A stretch of DNA of 64,000 bases from an uncultured Arthrobacter sp. (GCF_947495145.1 NZ_CANLXP010000010.1:62001-126000), one strand, 5' to 3'. Shown: positions 19,591 through 29,340, counted from the stretch's first letter. The notes: a model not told the origin generated them from the letters alone. Numbers and translations: made by a program.

Positions 19591-20268
19591 ATGGATATTG
19601 AGGTACTGCGCAGGGCGCCCCTATTCGCTTCACTCAGCGACGAGGTCTTTGCTGCGCTCACTGACGAGCTGACAGAAGTCGACCTGTCCCGCGGCGCTTC
19701 GGTCTTCCGCGAGGGCGACCAGGGCGATCAGCTTTACTTCATCGTCTCCGGCAAAATCAAGCTTGGCCGCACTGCACAGGACGGCCGCGAGAACCTGCTG
19801 GCCATCCTCGGCCCCGGCGAGCTGTTCGGTGAAATGGCCCTGTTCGACCCGAGTCCCCGCACGGCCACGGCCACTGCGGTGTCGGAAACCCGCCTCGCCG
19901 GCCTGAAGAACGAGAATCTTCGCGCGCTGCTGGAGACCCGGCCCGAGGTGTCCGCCCAGCTGCTGCAGGCTCTGGCCCGCCGGTTGCGCCGTACCAACGA
20001 GTCCCTCGCGGACCTTGTTTTCTCCGACGTCCCGGGGCGCGTCGCGAAAGCGCTGCTCGACCTCGCGGACCGCTTCGGCCGCCCCGCCACCGACGGCATC
20101 CTCGTTGCCCACGAACTGACGCAGGAAGAACTTGCGCAGCTTGTCGGCGCCTCCCGCGAAACGGTGAACAAGGCATTGGCCGAGTTCGTGCAGCGCGGCT
20201 GGCTGCGTCTGGAGGCCCGCGCCGTCGTCATCCTCGACATCCAGCGTCTGCGTCAGCGGAGCCGCTAG
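19591..20268 (+). CDS. crp: Crp/Fnr-family transcriptional regulator (Crp/GlxR type)
   Basis: This 225-residue regulator has an N-terminal cyclic-nucleotide domain with the phosphate-binding cassette GELFGEMALFDPSPRTATATA, given in part, and a C-terminal winged helix with recognition region LAQLVGASRETVNKALAEF. The Arg in the cassette needed for cAMP binding is kept. The ATG at 19591 has a good ribosome site (AGGAG at 19580-19584) and gives the family start MDIEVLRRAPLF. M. tuberculosis Crp (Rv3676) and corynebacterial GlxR are the closest named relatives. A strong terminator follows. Confidence 0.94.
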   Translation: MDIEVLRRAPLFASLSDEVFAALTDELTEVDLSRGASVFREGDQGDQLYFIVSGKIKLGRTAQDGRENLLAILGPGELFGEMALFDPSPRTATATAVSETRLAGLKNENLRALLETRPEVSAQLLQALARRLRRTNESLADLVFSDVPGRVAKALLDLADRFGRPATDGILVAHELTQEELAQLVGASRETVNKALAEFVQRGWLRLEARAVVILDIQRLRQRSR

Positions 20269-20284
20269 CCCCTGAGCAACACAA

Positions 20285-20322
20285 CTAACGCGTGGCCGGA
20301 TAGGTTTCCGGCCACGCGTTAG
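20285..20322 (+). terminator. Strong hairpin terminator after crp
   Basis: A perfect 16-base stem (CTAACGCGTGGCCGGA and its complement) closes a 6-base loop, 16 bases after the crp stop. The following 118 bases to the Nudix gene hold no gene that I can see. Confidence 0.85.
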
Positions 20323-20440
20323 CGCTTAAGCCACTCGTTAGGGGTTAAGCGGCATCTTCTGGCGAATTCGCTATCCCGAAGAGTCGGGAATGCTTGGAGT
20401 TGCCAATGACTTGGGCAAGTACCCAGGACGACGACGACGG

Positions 20441-21352
20441 CTAGCGGCCGCGCTGCTCGGAACCTTCCGTAGCGGTTGAGCATTCGACCTCGATCTGCGG
20501 CTCCCCGCCGGACTCAGTCAGCCGGGGTGAAAACACCTTCATCGGCCTCTTGTGGGACAGGTAGGCGATGCAGCCGCGCGAGGAGCCGATCTTCTCGAGA
20601 ATGAGTTCCACTGCTGGGACGGTCAACTCGCTCAGGGTCCGGCCGACCGTGTTCGGCTGACCGACCTCGTCTCCGAGCGTGCTGGTGTTGCGCTGCATGA
20701 TCTCCTCGGCCGACCATCGCCACTGCCCCCACACGCCCTTGCTGGCAAGGAGCGTAGGTTCCTGGTTCACAGGCTGCGCCGCCGCGAAATAGCGCGTATC
20801 GAACCGGCGGTGCGCGAAGTCCGGGCTGAGCCAGGCGGACAGCGGCTTGATGAGGTCAGTGCGCAGACCCAGTCCGCGCTTGCCGAGAATCTCCGCGAAA
20901 GTCTTTTCACCGGCGGCGATTGCTTCGCGGGCCTCCATCCACTGCGGCTGGCGGGTGCCCTCGACCAGGCTCGACGCATCCGGCCCGGCCAGCAGCACGC
21001 CGGTCTCCTCGAAAAGCTCCCGGATAGCCGCGATCACGAAGCGCCGCGCGACGTGATGGTCCTCGGTAGCGAGCGCCGCCGCCCACTGTGCGGGTGTGGG
21101 CCCAAACCAGGAGAGGGCATCGTCGTCGTGCTCTTCAACGCTGCCGCCCGGGAAAGCCACGACGCCAAGCGGCGACTCTCCGCGGCGGTAGGAAAGGTAC
21201 ACCTCGGTGCCGACGGGAGCGTCACGGATCAGCACGACCGACGACGCCGGACGCGGCTTCATGGGGGTGCGCTCGCCGTGATCGATCCAGCTGCGGGCGG
21301 CGCCCTGCTGCTCCTTCGGAACTGGAAAGAGCCTGGTGCTTGAACGGTTCAC
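20441..21352 (-). CDS. Nudix hydrolase family protein
   Basis: This protein of 303 residues has a Nudix domain with the box read as GGSVEEHDDDALSWFGP, an insertion of about 25 residues, and then AAIRELFEETGVLL. The long insertion between the GG and REXXEEXG parts is typical of a larger Nudix subgroup (RNA-decapping NUDT19-like) and makes the substrate unclear. The GTG at 21352 lies five bases after the ridA stop; ATG at 21262 (MKPRPASSVVLIRD) is the alternative and would remove 30 residues. It is the last gene of the DUF4177-ridA-Nudix unit. Confidence 0.8.
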   Translation of the reverse strand: MNRSSTRLFPVPKEQQGAARSWIDHGERTPMKPRPASSVVLIRDAPVGTEVYLSYRRGESPLGVVAFPGGSVEEHDDDALSWFGPTPAQWAAALATEDHHVARRFVIAAIRELFEETGVLLAGPDASSLVEGTRQPQWMEAREAIAAGEKTFAEILGKRGLGLRTDLIKPLSAWLSPDFAHRRFDTRYFAAAQPVNQEPTLLASKGVWGQWRWSAEEIMQRNTSTLGDEVGQPNTVGRTLSELTVPAVELILEKIGSSRGCIAYLSHKRPMKVFSPRLTESGGEPQIEVECSTATEGSEQRGR

Positions 21353-21356
21353 AGAA

Positions 21357-21839
21357 CTAGATGAACTCCGCAATAATTTCGACTTCGACGGGTGAATCCA
21401 ATGGTAGTACGGCGACTCCGACGGCGGAACGCGCGTGCACCCCTGCCTTACCGAAGACCGTCCCGAGCAGCTCCGAAGCGCCGTTGACAACGCCCGGCTG
21501 ACCGGTGAACGAAGGATCCGATGCCACAAAACCGACAACCTTGACGATGCGGCTGACGCGGTCCAGATCACCAATCTGCGACTTCACGGCCGCGAGCGCG
21601 TTGACGGCGCAGACTGCCGCGAACTCCTTGGCCTGTTCCGGACTTATATCACTGCCGACCTTGCCTGTAGCTGGGAGTTCGCCATTAATAAAAGGGAGCT
21701 GCCCGGAGGTGTAGACGTAGTTCCCGGAGACCACTGCAGGCACGTAGGCAGCGAGCGGCGCGGCGACCTCAGGCATGGTGATCCCAAGGGCCTCCAGCCT
21801 GCTCTCGACGGCGGACACCGCTTCATTGGCGCTGGTCAC
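21357..21839 (-). CDS. RidA-family protein (YjgF/YER057c/UK114)
   Basis: This 160-residue protein belongs to the RidA superfamily of enamine/imine deaminases. It has VSGNYVYTSGQLPF near residue 38, LAAVKSQIGDLDRVSRIVKVVGFVAS and the end VGVAVLPLDSPVEVEIIAEF. In M. tuberculosis a similar protein (Rv3678c) sits in the same neighbourhood. The start is a GTG at 21839 that overlaps the DUF4177 stop (GTGA), so translation is coupled. The strongly conserved Arg of active RidA proteins is not obvious to me, so activity on 2-aminoacrylate is uncertain. Confidence 0.88.
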   Translation of the reverse strand: MTSANEAVSAVESRLEALGITMPEVAAPLAAYVPAVVSGNYVYTSGQLPFINGELPATGKVGSDISPEQAKEFAAVCAVNALAAVKSQIGDLDRVSRIVKVVGFVASDPSFTGQPGVVNGASELLGTVFGKAGVHARSAVGVAVLPLDSPVEVEIIAEFI

Positions 21840-21997
21840 GACGCGTTTTTCTCCCGCTTGAGGTATGCGACAAGACCATTGCCATCAGGCCCCGGCACCA
21901 CCTGCACGAGCTCCCAGCCGTCTTCACCCCACTGGTCGAGGATCTGCTTGGTCGCGTGGATGATGAGCGGAATTGTGGCGTACTCCCATTTGGTCAT
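21836..21997 (-). CDS. Small DUF4177-type protein, 53 residues
   Basis: The minus strand from the ATG at 21997 encodes 53 residues beginning MTKWEYATIPLIIHATKQI and containing QWGEDGWELVQVVPGPDG, the hallmark of DUF4177 proteins. It ends with TGA overlapping the ridA GTG by four bases. A DUF4177 gene also precedes ridA in mycobacteria (Rv3678A), so the order is conserved. Function is unknown. Its start is 37 bases from the divergent PBP start, so the two promoters must share or overlap that short gap. Confidence 0.85.
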   Translation of the reverse strand: MTKWEYATIPLIIHATKQILDQWGEDGWELVQVVPGPDGNGLVAYLKREKNAS

Positions 21998-22034
21998 GAC
22001 TCACAGGGTAGCGCGTGCTTGTAAACTGGAGTAC

Positions 22035-24362
22035 ATGGCTGCTCGTAAATCTCCTTTCTTTGACACGGCAACCACCCTGGGGAAAATCATTGCATTTCTT
22101 GGAATCAGTGGATTGAGTGGGGTGCTTGCTGCTGGTCTCCTGGTGCCCGTGGCTGCTGCTGCCGGCACCGGCGCCTCCGCCTCTATCCAGTTCTTCGAGG
22201 ATCTCCCGGCTGAGCTTGAGCGCGGCGCGCTCGCGCAGCCCTCCAAAATCGTTGCCTCGGATGGTTCGCTGATCGCCACCCTGTATGAAGAGAACCGCCA
22301 GCCAGTGACGCTGGATCAGGTCTCCGAGAACATGACCGATGCCCTGATCGCGATCGAGGACGACCAGTTCTACAACCACGGCGGCGTGGACCTGCAGGGC
22401 ATCATCAGCGCTGCCATCAGCAACATCAGCAGCGACACCACCCGCGGTGCCTCCACCATCACCCAGCAGTACGTCAACAACGTGCTCATCGACGCCAGCA
22501 TGCAGAGCGGCGGCGACATCACGTTCAGCGGCCAGAAGACGCTGGGTGACAAACTCCGCGAAGCCAAACTCGCAATTGCCGTGGAGAAGGAGCTGAGCAA
22601 GGACGAGATCCTTGCGGGCTACCTGAACATCGTGCCGTTCACCGGCAACACGTACGGCGTACAGGCAGCCTCCAAGTACTTCTTCAACGTGGAGGCCAAG
22701 GACCTGAATATCCAGCAGGCCGCGCTGCTTGCCGGCGTTGTCAACGGACCCACTTTCTACAGCCCGGAGCTGTACCCGGAGCGGTCGCTGGAGCGCCGCA
22801 ACTTGGTGATCGGCCGCATGCTGGAGACCGGGATGATCACGCAGGAAGAGTATGACGCCGCCGTCGCCTCAGATCTCGGTCTGAACATCACGCCGGTCCT
22901 TAACGGCTGCGTCGGCGCCGAGCAGGCGCCCTACTTCTGCGACTACGTGACGCACCTGGTCCTGAACGATCCCGCTTACGGTGAAACTCGCGAGGACCGC
23001 GAGAACATGCTGTACCGCGGTGGCCTGACCATCCAGACCACCCTCGATCCGCGCGCCCAGGCAGCTGCGCAGACCGCAATCAATGAGACTGCCAACCGGG
23101 AAACCACTGACGCCGCTGTGGGCCACTCGATGGTGAGCATGCAGCCGGGTTCGGGAAACATCCTGGTGATGGCGCAGAACACCCGGTTTATGCCGGGTGA
23201 AACTCCGGGCGACTCGGTGTTGAACTTCAACGTTGACCAGTACGCAGGCGGCGATCCCAACAAGCCGCTGGGCGGGCTGGGCGGCTTCCAGCCGGGCTCG
23301 ACGTTCAAGCCGTTCGTTGTGGCAGCCTGGCTTGAAGACGGCCGGTCACTGAACACCGTGGTTGACGGGAGCAAGAAGCTCTACCCACAGGGTGAAACCT
23401 GGGAGGCGAGCTGCCTGCCGGGCGGCGAGTACGTCCTGCCGGACGCTGATGGTTACGAGCCGCAGAACTACGGCGACATCAACTACGGCAATTACACGGT
23501 GCTCGAAGGCCTCGCGCAGTCCTACAACACCGTGACCATGTTCACCGCCAAGCAGGTTGATCTCTGCAAGCCTTTCGAGATTGCGTCGAAGCTCGGCGTC
23601 CACGACGGCAAGAGCGCAAGCGGCGAATACACCCCGCTGCAGGTACAGCCGTCCGCGCTGATCGGCGGCGGTAGCGAGGTCTCCCCCATGTCGATGGCTA
23701 CCGCGTTTGCGGGCCTTGCCGCTGAGGGGCTCACCTGCGAACCCAGGGCGCTGACCGAGGTCACCGCCGTTGATGGAACAACCTTCCCGGTGCCGCAGCC
23801 GGAATGTGAGCAGGTCATCCCCAAGGAACTGGCCCGCGGCGTGAACTACGCCACCCAAGAAGTAATGGAGCGCGGCTCAGGCCAGCTGCTCGAGTTCGGT
23901 GGCATTCCCATGGCAGGCAAGACCGGTACCAATGACGCCCGCTCGCAGACCTGGTTCATGGGTTACAACTCGGCCATGGCCACTGCCAGCTGGGTTGGTA
24001 ACTGGAAGGCCAACAGCGGGTCCCTGTCCGAACTCCAGATCGGTGGGCGCGTTTATGAGGAGATTGACGGCGCGTTTGTCGCCGCACCGTCCTGGGCGCG
24101 CTACATGCAGCAGATTCAGGGTTCTTACCAGCCCGAGCCGTTCGCTGATCCGCCGTCCAACATGCTCACCGCAGGGCGCACCGACCTCGGACAACCGTCC
24201 AACAGTAACCGCGGCAACGGCGCGAACAACGGCACGATCAATAACGGTCAGCTGATCCTCCCGCCGGCACCGGGTGGTAACACGCTGCCGGTTACGCCGC
24301 CGAACAATTCAGGCAACAATGGGAACGGTAATGAGGACGGCAACGGCGGAGGCAACGACTGA
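22035..24362 (+). CDS. Class A penicillin-binding protein (PonA2-type bifunctional transglycosylase/transpeptidase)
   Basis: This 775-residue cell-wall synthase has a short cytosolic N-terminus, a membrane anchor (about residues 16-40), a GT51 transglycosylase domain with EDDQFYNHGGVD near 108 and a transpeptidase domain with the Ser motif GSTFKP (near 421), SYN (near 495) and KTGT (near 627). The C-terminal tail (about 715-775) is Asn/Gly/Pro-rich and there is no PASTA domain, unlike M. tuberculosis PonA2. The ATG at 22035 is chosen because it gives the anchor a normal basic start (MAARKSPFF). The metallophosphoesterase gene follows within three bases. Confidence 0.93.
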   Translation: MAARKSPFFDTATTLGKIIAFLGISGLSGVLAAGLLVPVAAAAGTGASASIQFFEDLPAELERGALAQPSKIVASDGSLIATLYEENRQPVTLDQVSENMTDALIAIEDDQFYNHGGVDLQGIISAAISNISSDTTRGASTITQQYVNNVLIDASMQSGGDITFSGQKTLGDKLREAKLAIAVEKELSKDEILAGYLNIVPFTGNTYGVQAASKYFFNVEAKDLNIQQAALLAGVVNGPTFYSPELYPERSLERRNLVIGRMLETGMITQEEYDAAVASDLGLNITPVLNGCVGAEQAPYFCDYVTHLVLNDPAYGETREDRENMLYRGGLTIQTTLDPRAQAAAQTAINETANRETTDAAVGHSMVSMQPGSGNILVMAQNTRFMPGETPGDSVLNFNVDQYAGGDPNKPLGGLGGFQPGSTFKPFVVAAWLEDGRSLNTVVDGSKKLYPQGETWEASCLPGGEYVLPDADGYEPQNYGDINYGNYTVLEGLAQSYNTVTMFTAKQVDLCKPFEIASKLGVHDGKSASGEYTPLQVQPSALIGGGSEVSPMSMATAFAGLAAEGLTCEPRALTEVTAVDGTTFPVPQPECEQVIPKELARGVNYATQEVMERGSGQLLEFGGIPMAGKTGTNDARSQTWFMGYNSAMATASWVGNWKANSGSLSELQIGGRVYEEIDGAFVAAPSWARYMQQIQGSYQPEPFADPPSNMLTAGRTDLGQPSNSNRGNGANNGTINNGQLILPPAPGGNTLPVTPPNNSGNNGNGNEDGNGGGND

Positions 24363-24364
24363 TC

Positions 24365-25300
24365 GTGGGAACAGCTAAAGAGGGAACCCGTACCGGCGCC
24401 GCACTTGCACTGGGTATGACCGCAGCGGCCGGCGTCGCCACTTTCGGGTACGCAGCGTTCGTCGAGCGAAACCTCTTTGGACTCCGCAAGGAGACGCTGG
24501 CGATCCTCCCGCCGCATAGCCGTCCTCTTCAGATTCTGCATCTTGCAGACATTCACATGGTTCCCCGTCAGGCCGCCAAGACGAAATGGCTGCAGGGCCT
24601 TGCCGAGCTGAAGCCCGACCTCGTGGTCAACACCGGAGACAATCTCAGCCACCCCAAGGCACTCGCACCCCTGCTGGATGCGCTTGAACCGCTCCTGGAA
24701 TTCCCCGGCGTCTTTGTGCCGGGTTCCAATGACTACTACGCCCCTCGCCTGCAGAACCCTTTCAAGTACTTCACCGGGCCGTCCTCCAACAGCGGGGACA
24801 AACCCCTGAAGGAATTGCCGTGGCAGCAGATGTTCGCCCGGTTCGGATCCGCGGGATGGGTTGATCTCACCAACCGGTCGCAGTCCATGGGAGTGAGGGG
24901 TGTCCGCCTCGACTTCAGCGGCGTTGACGATCCTCATCTCAAGAGGGACAAGTTTGTCGGCTTCCCCTCGGGGAGCAGCACCGCGCATGAAGCTCCTTAC
25001 CTTCGCGTCGGGGTAGCGCATGCGCCATACCAGCGAGTCCTTGACACCTTCACCGGCGGCGGAGCAGACCTGATCCTGGCCGGCCACACACACGGCGGAC
25101 AGGTATGCGTCCCCGGGTACGGTGCCCTCGTCAGTAACTGTGACCTGCCGACCTGGCGAGCCCGTGGCCTCACCCGGTGGGAGCACAACGGCCGGACGGT
25201 CCCGCTGAACGTGTCCGCCGGCATCGGGACCTCGCGGTTTGCGCCAGTCCGTTTTGCCTGCCGCCCCGAAGCAGTATTGCTGACGCTCACGCCCCGCTGA
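24365..25300 (+). CDS. Metallophosphoesterase with N-terminal membrane segment
   Basis: This 311-residue protein has a membrane or signal segment (about 10-30) and a calcineurin-like phosphoesterase domain with LADIH, NTGDN, GSNDYY, a VAHAP stretch and LAGHTHGGQ, which supply the metal ligands. It starts with GTG two bases after the PBP stop, so it is almost surely co-translated. In M. tuberculosis a homologue (Rv3683) also follows ponA2. The substrate is unknown; a role in envelope metabolism is suggested by context only. Confidence 0.88.
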   Translation: MGTAKEGTRTGAALALGMTAAAGVATFGYAAFVERNLFGLRKETLAILPPHSRPLQILHLADIHMVPRQAAKTKWLQGLAELKPDLVVNTGDNLSHPKALAPLLDALEPLLEFPGVFVPGSNDYYAPRLQNPFKYFTGPSSNSGDKPLKELPWQQMFARFGSAGWVDLTNRSQSMGVRGVRLDFSGVDDPHLKRDKFVGFPSGSSTAHEAPYLRVGVAHAPYQRVLDTFTGGGADLILAGHTHGGQVCVPGYGALVSNCDLPTWRARGLTRWEHNGRTVPLNVSAGIGTSRFAPVRFACRPEAVLLTLTPR

Positions 25301-25420
25301 GCTCCTGTTACGCACCGGCCCTCCCGTTCGTGCACGTCGAGCACCGCCTGACATAGGATTGTTGCTGGGGGACACGAAAATTTCGGCTCCCTCGTATCTT
25401 CACAATTTCGAGAGAAGAAC

Positions 25421-27247
25421 ATGCCGACGCAAACAACGCTGTGGGAGTCTCTCAGGCGCCTGTACCCGCATCTGAAGCCCATCATTCCGCGGTTGGTTCT
25501 CGGGCTTTTCGCAGCCCTTGGTGCGAGCGTCATGGTGCTTGCCATCCCGCAGGTATTCCGCATCCTTGTCAATGACGCTCTTGCCGAGGGGCAGGCCACG
25601 TCCACCGTATGGATAGCGTCCGGGATCGTACTCCTGCTGGGAGTGCTCGAAGCTGTTTTTGTTGCCCTGCGGCGGTTCTTCGTCATCAATCCAGCAACCA
25701 CCGTCGAAACCAACCTCCGCACGTCGTTCTACCGCCATCTGCAGAATCTGGCGGTGGCCTTCCACGACCGCTGGGGAAGCGGGCAGCTGTTGTCCCGCGC
25801 GATGTCCGACCTCAACCTCATGCGACGGTGGATGGCATTCGGCGCCATCATGCTCGTGGTGGACGCGATCACGCTGACCGCGGGCGTGGCCATCATGTTC
25901 TTCATGAGCTGGCCCCTCGCCCTGATCTTCCTTACAGCGGCGATCCCCGTGATGATCTACGGATTCCGCTTCCGGACTTCATACAGCAGGGTCTCGCGCA
26001 AGAGCCAGGATCAGGCCGGTGACCTCGCCACCACTGTGGAGGAATCCGTTCACGGCATCCGCGTCCTGAAGGCCTTCGGACGGAGCCGGGAAGCTCTCGA
26101 CGCGTTCAGCGACCAGGCCGAGGAACTGCGCGAAACGGAGATTCACAAGGCCAAAAGTTTGGCTACGTTCTCCCTCATCGTCACGCTGCTCCCCGAACTC
26201 GCCCTGGGCGCGTCGCTGGTCACCGGCATTCTCCTCGCCGTCAACGGCGACGTCACCATCGGCGGCCTGGTGGCGTTCTTCGCAACCGCCGGCGTCGTCG
26301 CGGGCCGTGTTGAATTCATCGGTCCCCTGCTCGCCATGACATTCACTGCCAAAACCGCGATTGACCGTCACTACGAGGTGATGGAATCCGAGAACACCAT
26401 CACCGGGCCGCCGAACCCCCGCACGCTTACCGACCCGCACGGAGAGGTGACGTTCGACGACGTCTCCTTCCGGTATCCCGACGCGGCAGACACTTCAACG
26501 TCCGTGATCGACGGCGTCAACCTCGCCCTCAAGGCCGGCGAAACGATGGCCCTGGTAGGAGTGACCGGCTGCGGCAAGAGCACCCTGCTTCAGCTGGTCC
26601 CCCGGCTCTACGACGTCACCGGCGGCGCGATCCGGATCGACGGCATCGACCTGCGCGAGTTCTCACTCGAAGAGCTGCGCCGCCACGTGGCCGTAGCTTT
26701 CGAGGACACCACGCTCTTCTCGAACTCAGTGCGTGAGAACGTGCTGATGGGCGCCGAAGCACAGAACGACGACGACGCCGAGGCCATCCTCGCTGAAGCG
26801 CTGGACGTCGCGCAGGCTCACTTCGTGTACTCGCTTCCCGAAGGAGTGGATACGCTCATCGGCGAAGAGGGCCTCAGCCTGTCCGGCGGGCAGCGCCAGC
26901 GGCTGGCGCTCGCCCGGGCCATCGCAGCGAAACCGAAGGTGCTGGTGCTCGACGATCCGCTGTCAGCGCTCGATGTCCGTACCGAAGAGCTCGTGGAGGA
27001 GCGGCTCCGCCAGGTTCTCGCAGACACCACCACACTGATCGTCGCGCATCGGCCCTCCACCGTTGCGCTGGCGGACCGCGTGGCACTGATGGAGAACGGG
27101 CGCATTTCCGACGTCGGCAGCCACACCGAACTGCTGGCGCGCAGCGACCACTACCGCTACGTCATTGCAAGCCTCACCGAGGAGCCCGTGGACCTCGACA
27201 GCGAGCTCGAAGAGCTGGAGCACAACGACCAGGAGGCTCGCGCATGA
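25421..27247 (+). CDS. ABC exporter half-transporter, degenerate-site subunit
   Basis: This 608-residue protein fuses a six-helix ABC membrane domain (about 20-310) to an ATPase. Walker A is GVTGCGKST and the signature is [10 protein letters not shown]. Walker B reads [12 protein letters not shown], with Asp in place of the catalytic Glu, and the Q-loop position reads FEDTTLF with Glu in place of Gln. The H-loop His is kept (VAHRPST). These changes are what the non-catalytic site of heterodimeric exporters such as TM287/288 shows. The partner gene overlaps by four bases (27244). A lipid, drug or peptide substrate cannot be told. Confidence 0.9.
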   Translation: MPTQTTLWESLRRLYPHLKPIIPRLVLGLFAALGASVMVLAIPQVFRILVNDALAEGQATSTVWIASGIVLLLGVLEAVFVALRRFFVINPATTVETNLRTSFYRHLQNLAVAFHDRWGSGQLLSRAMSDLNLMRRWMAFGAIMLVVDAITLTAGVAIMFFMSWPLALIFLTAAIPVMIYGFRFRTSYSRVSRKSQDQAGDLATTVEESVHGIRVLKAFGRSREALDAFSDQAEELRETEIHKAKSLATFSLIVTLLPELALGASLVTGILLAVNGDVTIGGLVAFFATAGVVAGRVEFIGPLLAMTFTAKTAIDRHYEVMESENTITGPPNPRTLTDPHGEVTFDDVSFRYPDAADTSTSVIDGVNLALKAGETMALVGVTGCGKSTLLQLVPRLYDVTGGAIRIDGIDLREFSLEELRRHVAVAFEDTTLFSNSVRENVLMGAEAQNDDDAEAILAEALDVAQAHFVYSLPEGVDTLIGEEGLSLSGGQRQRLALARAIAAKPKVLVLDDPLSALDVRTEELVEERLRQVLADTTTLIVAHRPSTVALADRVALMENGRISDVGSHTELLARSDHYRYVIASLTEEPVDLDSELEELEHNDQEARA

Positions 27248-29124
27248 GCGCCGCACCGAAGCAGGAGAAGCCGGAGAAGCCGGAGAAGCGTACCCGCGCG
27301 AGCCAGCCGTCGTCGTCGGTTATCTCCTCCGGAGTCCACAACGAGGATGAGGTGATGCTGGACCGGGCGCAGAACAAGTCGGTGCGGGCCCGATCCTTCA
27401 GACTGCTCGGCTCCCTCATCCGCCCCAACCGCAAGCAGTTCATCTGGACCGCCTTCCTCGTGGTCTTCTCACAAATCGCACGCGTGGCCGGACCGGCAAT
27501 CATCGCTTTCGGTATTGACCATGCACTCCCCTCGCTGCTGCAGGGCGACTCTGCGCTGCTCTGGGCAACGGGCGTCACCTACCTGCTGGCGGCAGTACTC
27601 GCGGCGACCCTCACGGCCGGCTACGTCCTTGCGGCGGCCAGACTGAGTCAGGAGATGCTGCTGGACCTCCGCCTGCGCGTCTTCCGGCACACGCAGCGGC
27701 TCAGCCTCGAATTCCACGAAAAGTACACCTCGGGCCGCATCATCTCGCGCCAGACCTCGGATCTGGAAGCGCTGCGCGAGTTGCTGGACTCCGGCGTAAG
27801 CTCACTGGCGTCCGGCCTGATGTACATGATCTTCACCGCCGTCACCATCTTTGTGCTGGACTGGCCCACCGGACTGCTGATTCTCGTTGCGGCAATCCCC
27901 ATGACGTTCCTGGCGCGCTGGTACCAAAAGCACTCGCAGATCGCGTACCGGTCGTCGCGGGTGGTATCGGCAAAGCTGATCGTCCACTTCATCGAGACCA
28001 TGACCGGCATCCGCGCCGTGAAGGCCTTCCGCCGCGAGAAGGTCAACGCCGAACGCTACGACGAACTGGCCGAGGACTACCGCAAGGTGACGGTACGCTC
28101 GATCAATCTCAACGGCGTCTTCCAGCCCGGTCTGGTACTGATCGGCAACGTGACTGTTGCGGCGGTGCTGCTGTTCGGTGGCTTCCGCGTGCTGGGCGGC
28201 TCCCTCGAGATCGGTGCGCTGCTGGCCCTGCTGCTCTACAGCAAGCGGTTCTTCCAGCCGGTGGACCAGATGGCCATGTTCTACAACTCATTCCAGTCGG
28301 CAGCCGCTGCGCTCGAGAAGGTTTCCGGGCTCCTGCAGGAAGTGCCCACCGTCCGCCCGCCCAAGAACCCGGTGCCGTTGAAGGACGCGCAAGGCCGGAT
28401 CGAGTTCGACGGCGTCGAATTCCGTTACGGGAACGGCCCAGTCATCCTGCCGCGCATGGACCTCACCATTCCCGCAGGACAGACGATTGCCCTCGTCGGA
28501 CAGACCGGCGCCGGGAAGTCGACGCTCGCCAAGGTCATCGCCCGGTTCTATGACGTTTCCGAAGGCAGCATCACCCTAGACGGGGTGGACCTGAGGCAAC
28601 TGTCGCCCCGTGACCTGCGCCGTGCCGTCGTCATGGTCACCCAGGAGGCGTTCCTGTTCAGCGGAAGCGTCGCGGACAATATCGCGCTCGGCAAGCCTGA
28701 GGCGAGCCGGGAGGAAATTGAGCAGGCCGCCAGGGCTGTGGGAGCGCATGAGTTCATCACGTCGCTGCCCGAGGGCTACGACACCGATGTGAACAAGCGC
28801 GGCGGCCGGGTCTCCTCGGGCCAGCGGCAGCTCATCAGCTTTGCAAGGGCGTTCCTCGCGGATCCGGCGGTGCTGATCCTCGACGAGGCAACGTCTTCGC
28901 TGGATATCCCCAGTGAGCGGCTGGTCCAGCAGGGCCTGCAGAAGCTGCTCGGCAACCGGACCGCGTTGATCATCGCGCACCGGCTCTCCACCGTGGAGAT
29001 CGCGGACCGCGTGCTGGTGGTGCACGACGGCGCCGTGGTTGAGGACGGTACGCCGGCTGACCTGATCAGCGGCAACGGCCGGTTCGCCACACTGCACGCG
29101 GCCTGGCAGGATTCGCTCGTTTAG
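27244..29124 (+). CDS. ABC exporter half-transporter, catalytic-site subunit
   Basis: This 626-residue protein has a charged N-terminal extension of about 55 residues, a six-helix membrane domain and an ATPase with Walker [11 protein letters not shown]-loop VTQEAFLF, Walker [13 protein letters not shown] with the catalytic Glu and H-loop IAHRLST. Its signature motif is RVSSGQRQ rather than LSGGQ. In a heterodimer that altered signature would face the altered Walker B of the upstream subunit, leaving one intact and one degenerate ATP site. Translation is coupled to the upstream gene through an ATGA overlap. Confidence 0.92.
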   Translation: MSAAPKQEKPEKPEKRTRASQPSSSVISSGVHNEDEVMLDRAQNKSVRARSFRLLGSLIRPNRKQFIWTAFLVVFSQIARVAGPAIIAFGIDHALPSLLQGDSALLWATGVTYLLAAVLAATLTAGYVLAAARLSQEMLLDLRLRVFRHTQRLSLEFHEKYTSGRIISRQTSDLEALRELLDSGVSSLASGLMYMIFTAVTIFVLDWPTGLLILVAAIPMTFLARWYQKHSQIAYRSSRVVSAKLIVHFIETMTGIRAVKAFRREKVNAERYDELAEDYRKVTVRSINLNGVFQPGLVLIGNVTVAAVLLFGGFRVLGGSLEIGALLALLLYSKRFFQPVDQMAMFYNSFQSAAAALEKVSGLLQEVPTVRPPKNPVPLKDAQGRIEFDGVEFRYGNGPVILPRMDLTIPAGQTIALVGQTGAGKSTLAKVIARFYDVSEGSITLDGVDLRQLSPRDLRRAVVMVTQEAFLFSGSVADNIALGKPEASREEIEQAARAVGAHEFITSLPEGYDTDVNKRGGRVSSGQRQLISFARAFLADPAVLILDEATSSLDIPSERLVQQGLQKLLGNRTALIIAHRLSTVEIADRVLVVHDGAVVEDGTPADLISGNGRFATLHAAWQDSLV

Positions 29125-29217
29125 GCTGTTGCTGATTCGGTCCTAGTTCGTGTCCGAGGAATTTGTCCGTTATCCTTGAGAGGTTGCTTTCACAGGCCTT
29201 TCGGCCGCGAAGTGCAT

Positions 29218-29294
29218 CGGGGTGTGGCGCAGCTTGGTAGCGCGCGTCGTTCGGGACGACGAGGCCGCAGGTTCAAATCCTGTCACCCCGACCA
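29218..29294 (+). tRNA. tRNA-Pro (anticodon CGG)
   Basis: A full cloverleaf is visible. The acceptor stem is CGGGGTG (29218-29224) with CACCCCG (29284-29290). The anticodon arm is CGTCG-TTCGGGA-CGACG, giving anticodon CGG, which reads the proline codon CCG. The T-arm contains GGTTCAAATCC and the 3' CCA is encoded. I see no integrase or attachment-site duplication next to it. Confidence 0.97.
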
Positions 29295-29296
29295 GC

Positions 29297-29340
29297 ATAC
29301 GAGAGAGGGCCTCACCTGACGGTGAGGCCCTCTCTCGTAT
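29297..29340. terminator. Strong bidirectional terminator between tRNA-Pro and purC
   Basis: A perfect 20-base stem (29297-29316 with 29321-29340) closes a four-base TGAC loop, three bases after the tRNA CCA. It lies between converging transcripts and can end both. The stem ends in ATAC/GTAT, not in a T-run. Confidence 0.9.

Noticed and set aside
20323-20440. Short inverted repeat GCTTAA/TTAAGC after the crp terminator
   Set aside because: The arms are six bases, the match is common by chance, and no gene or known site is attached to it.
29218-29340. tRNA-Pro as an integration site for a mobile element
   Set aside because: No integrase, no second copy of the tRNA 3' end and no foreign composition lie nearby; a terminator and purC follow directly.
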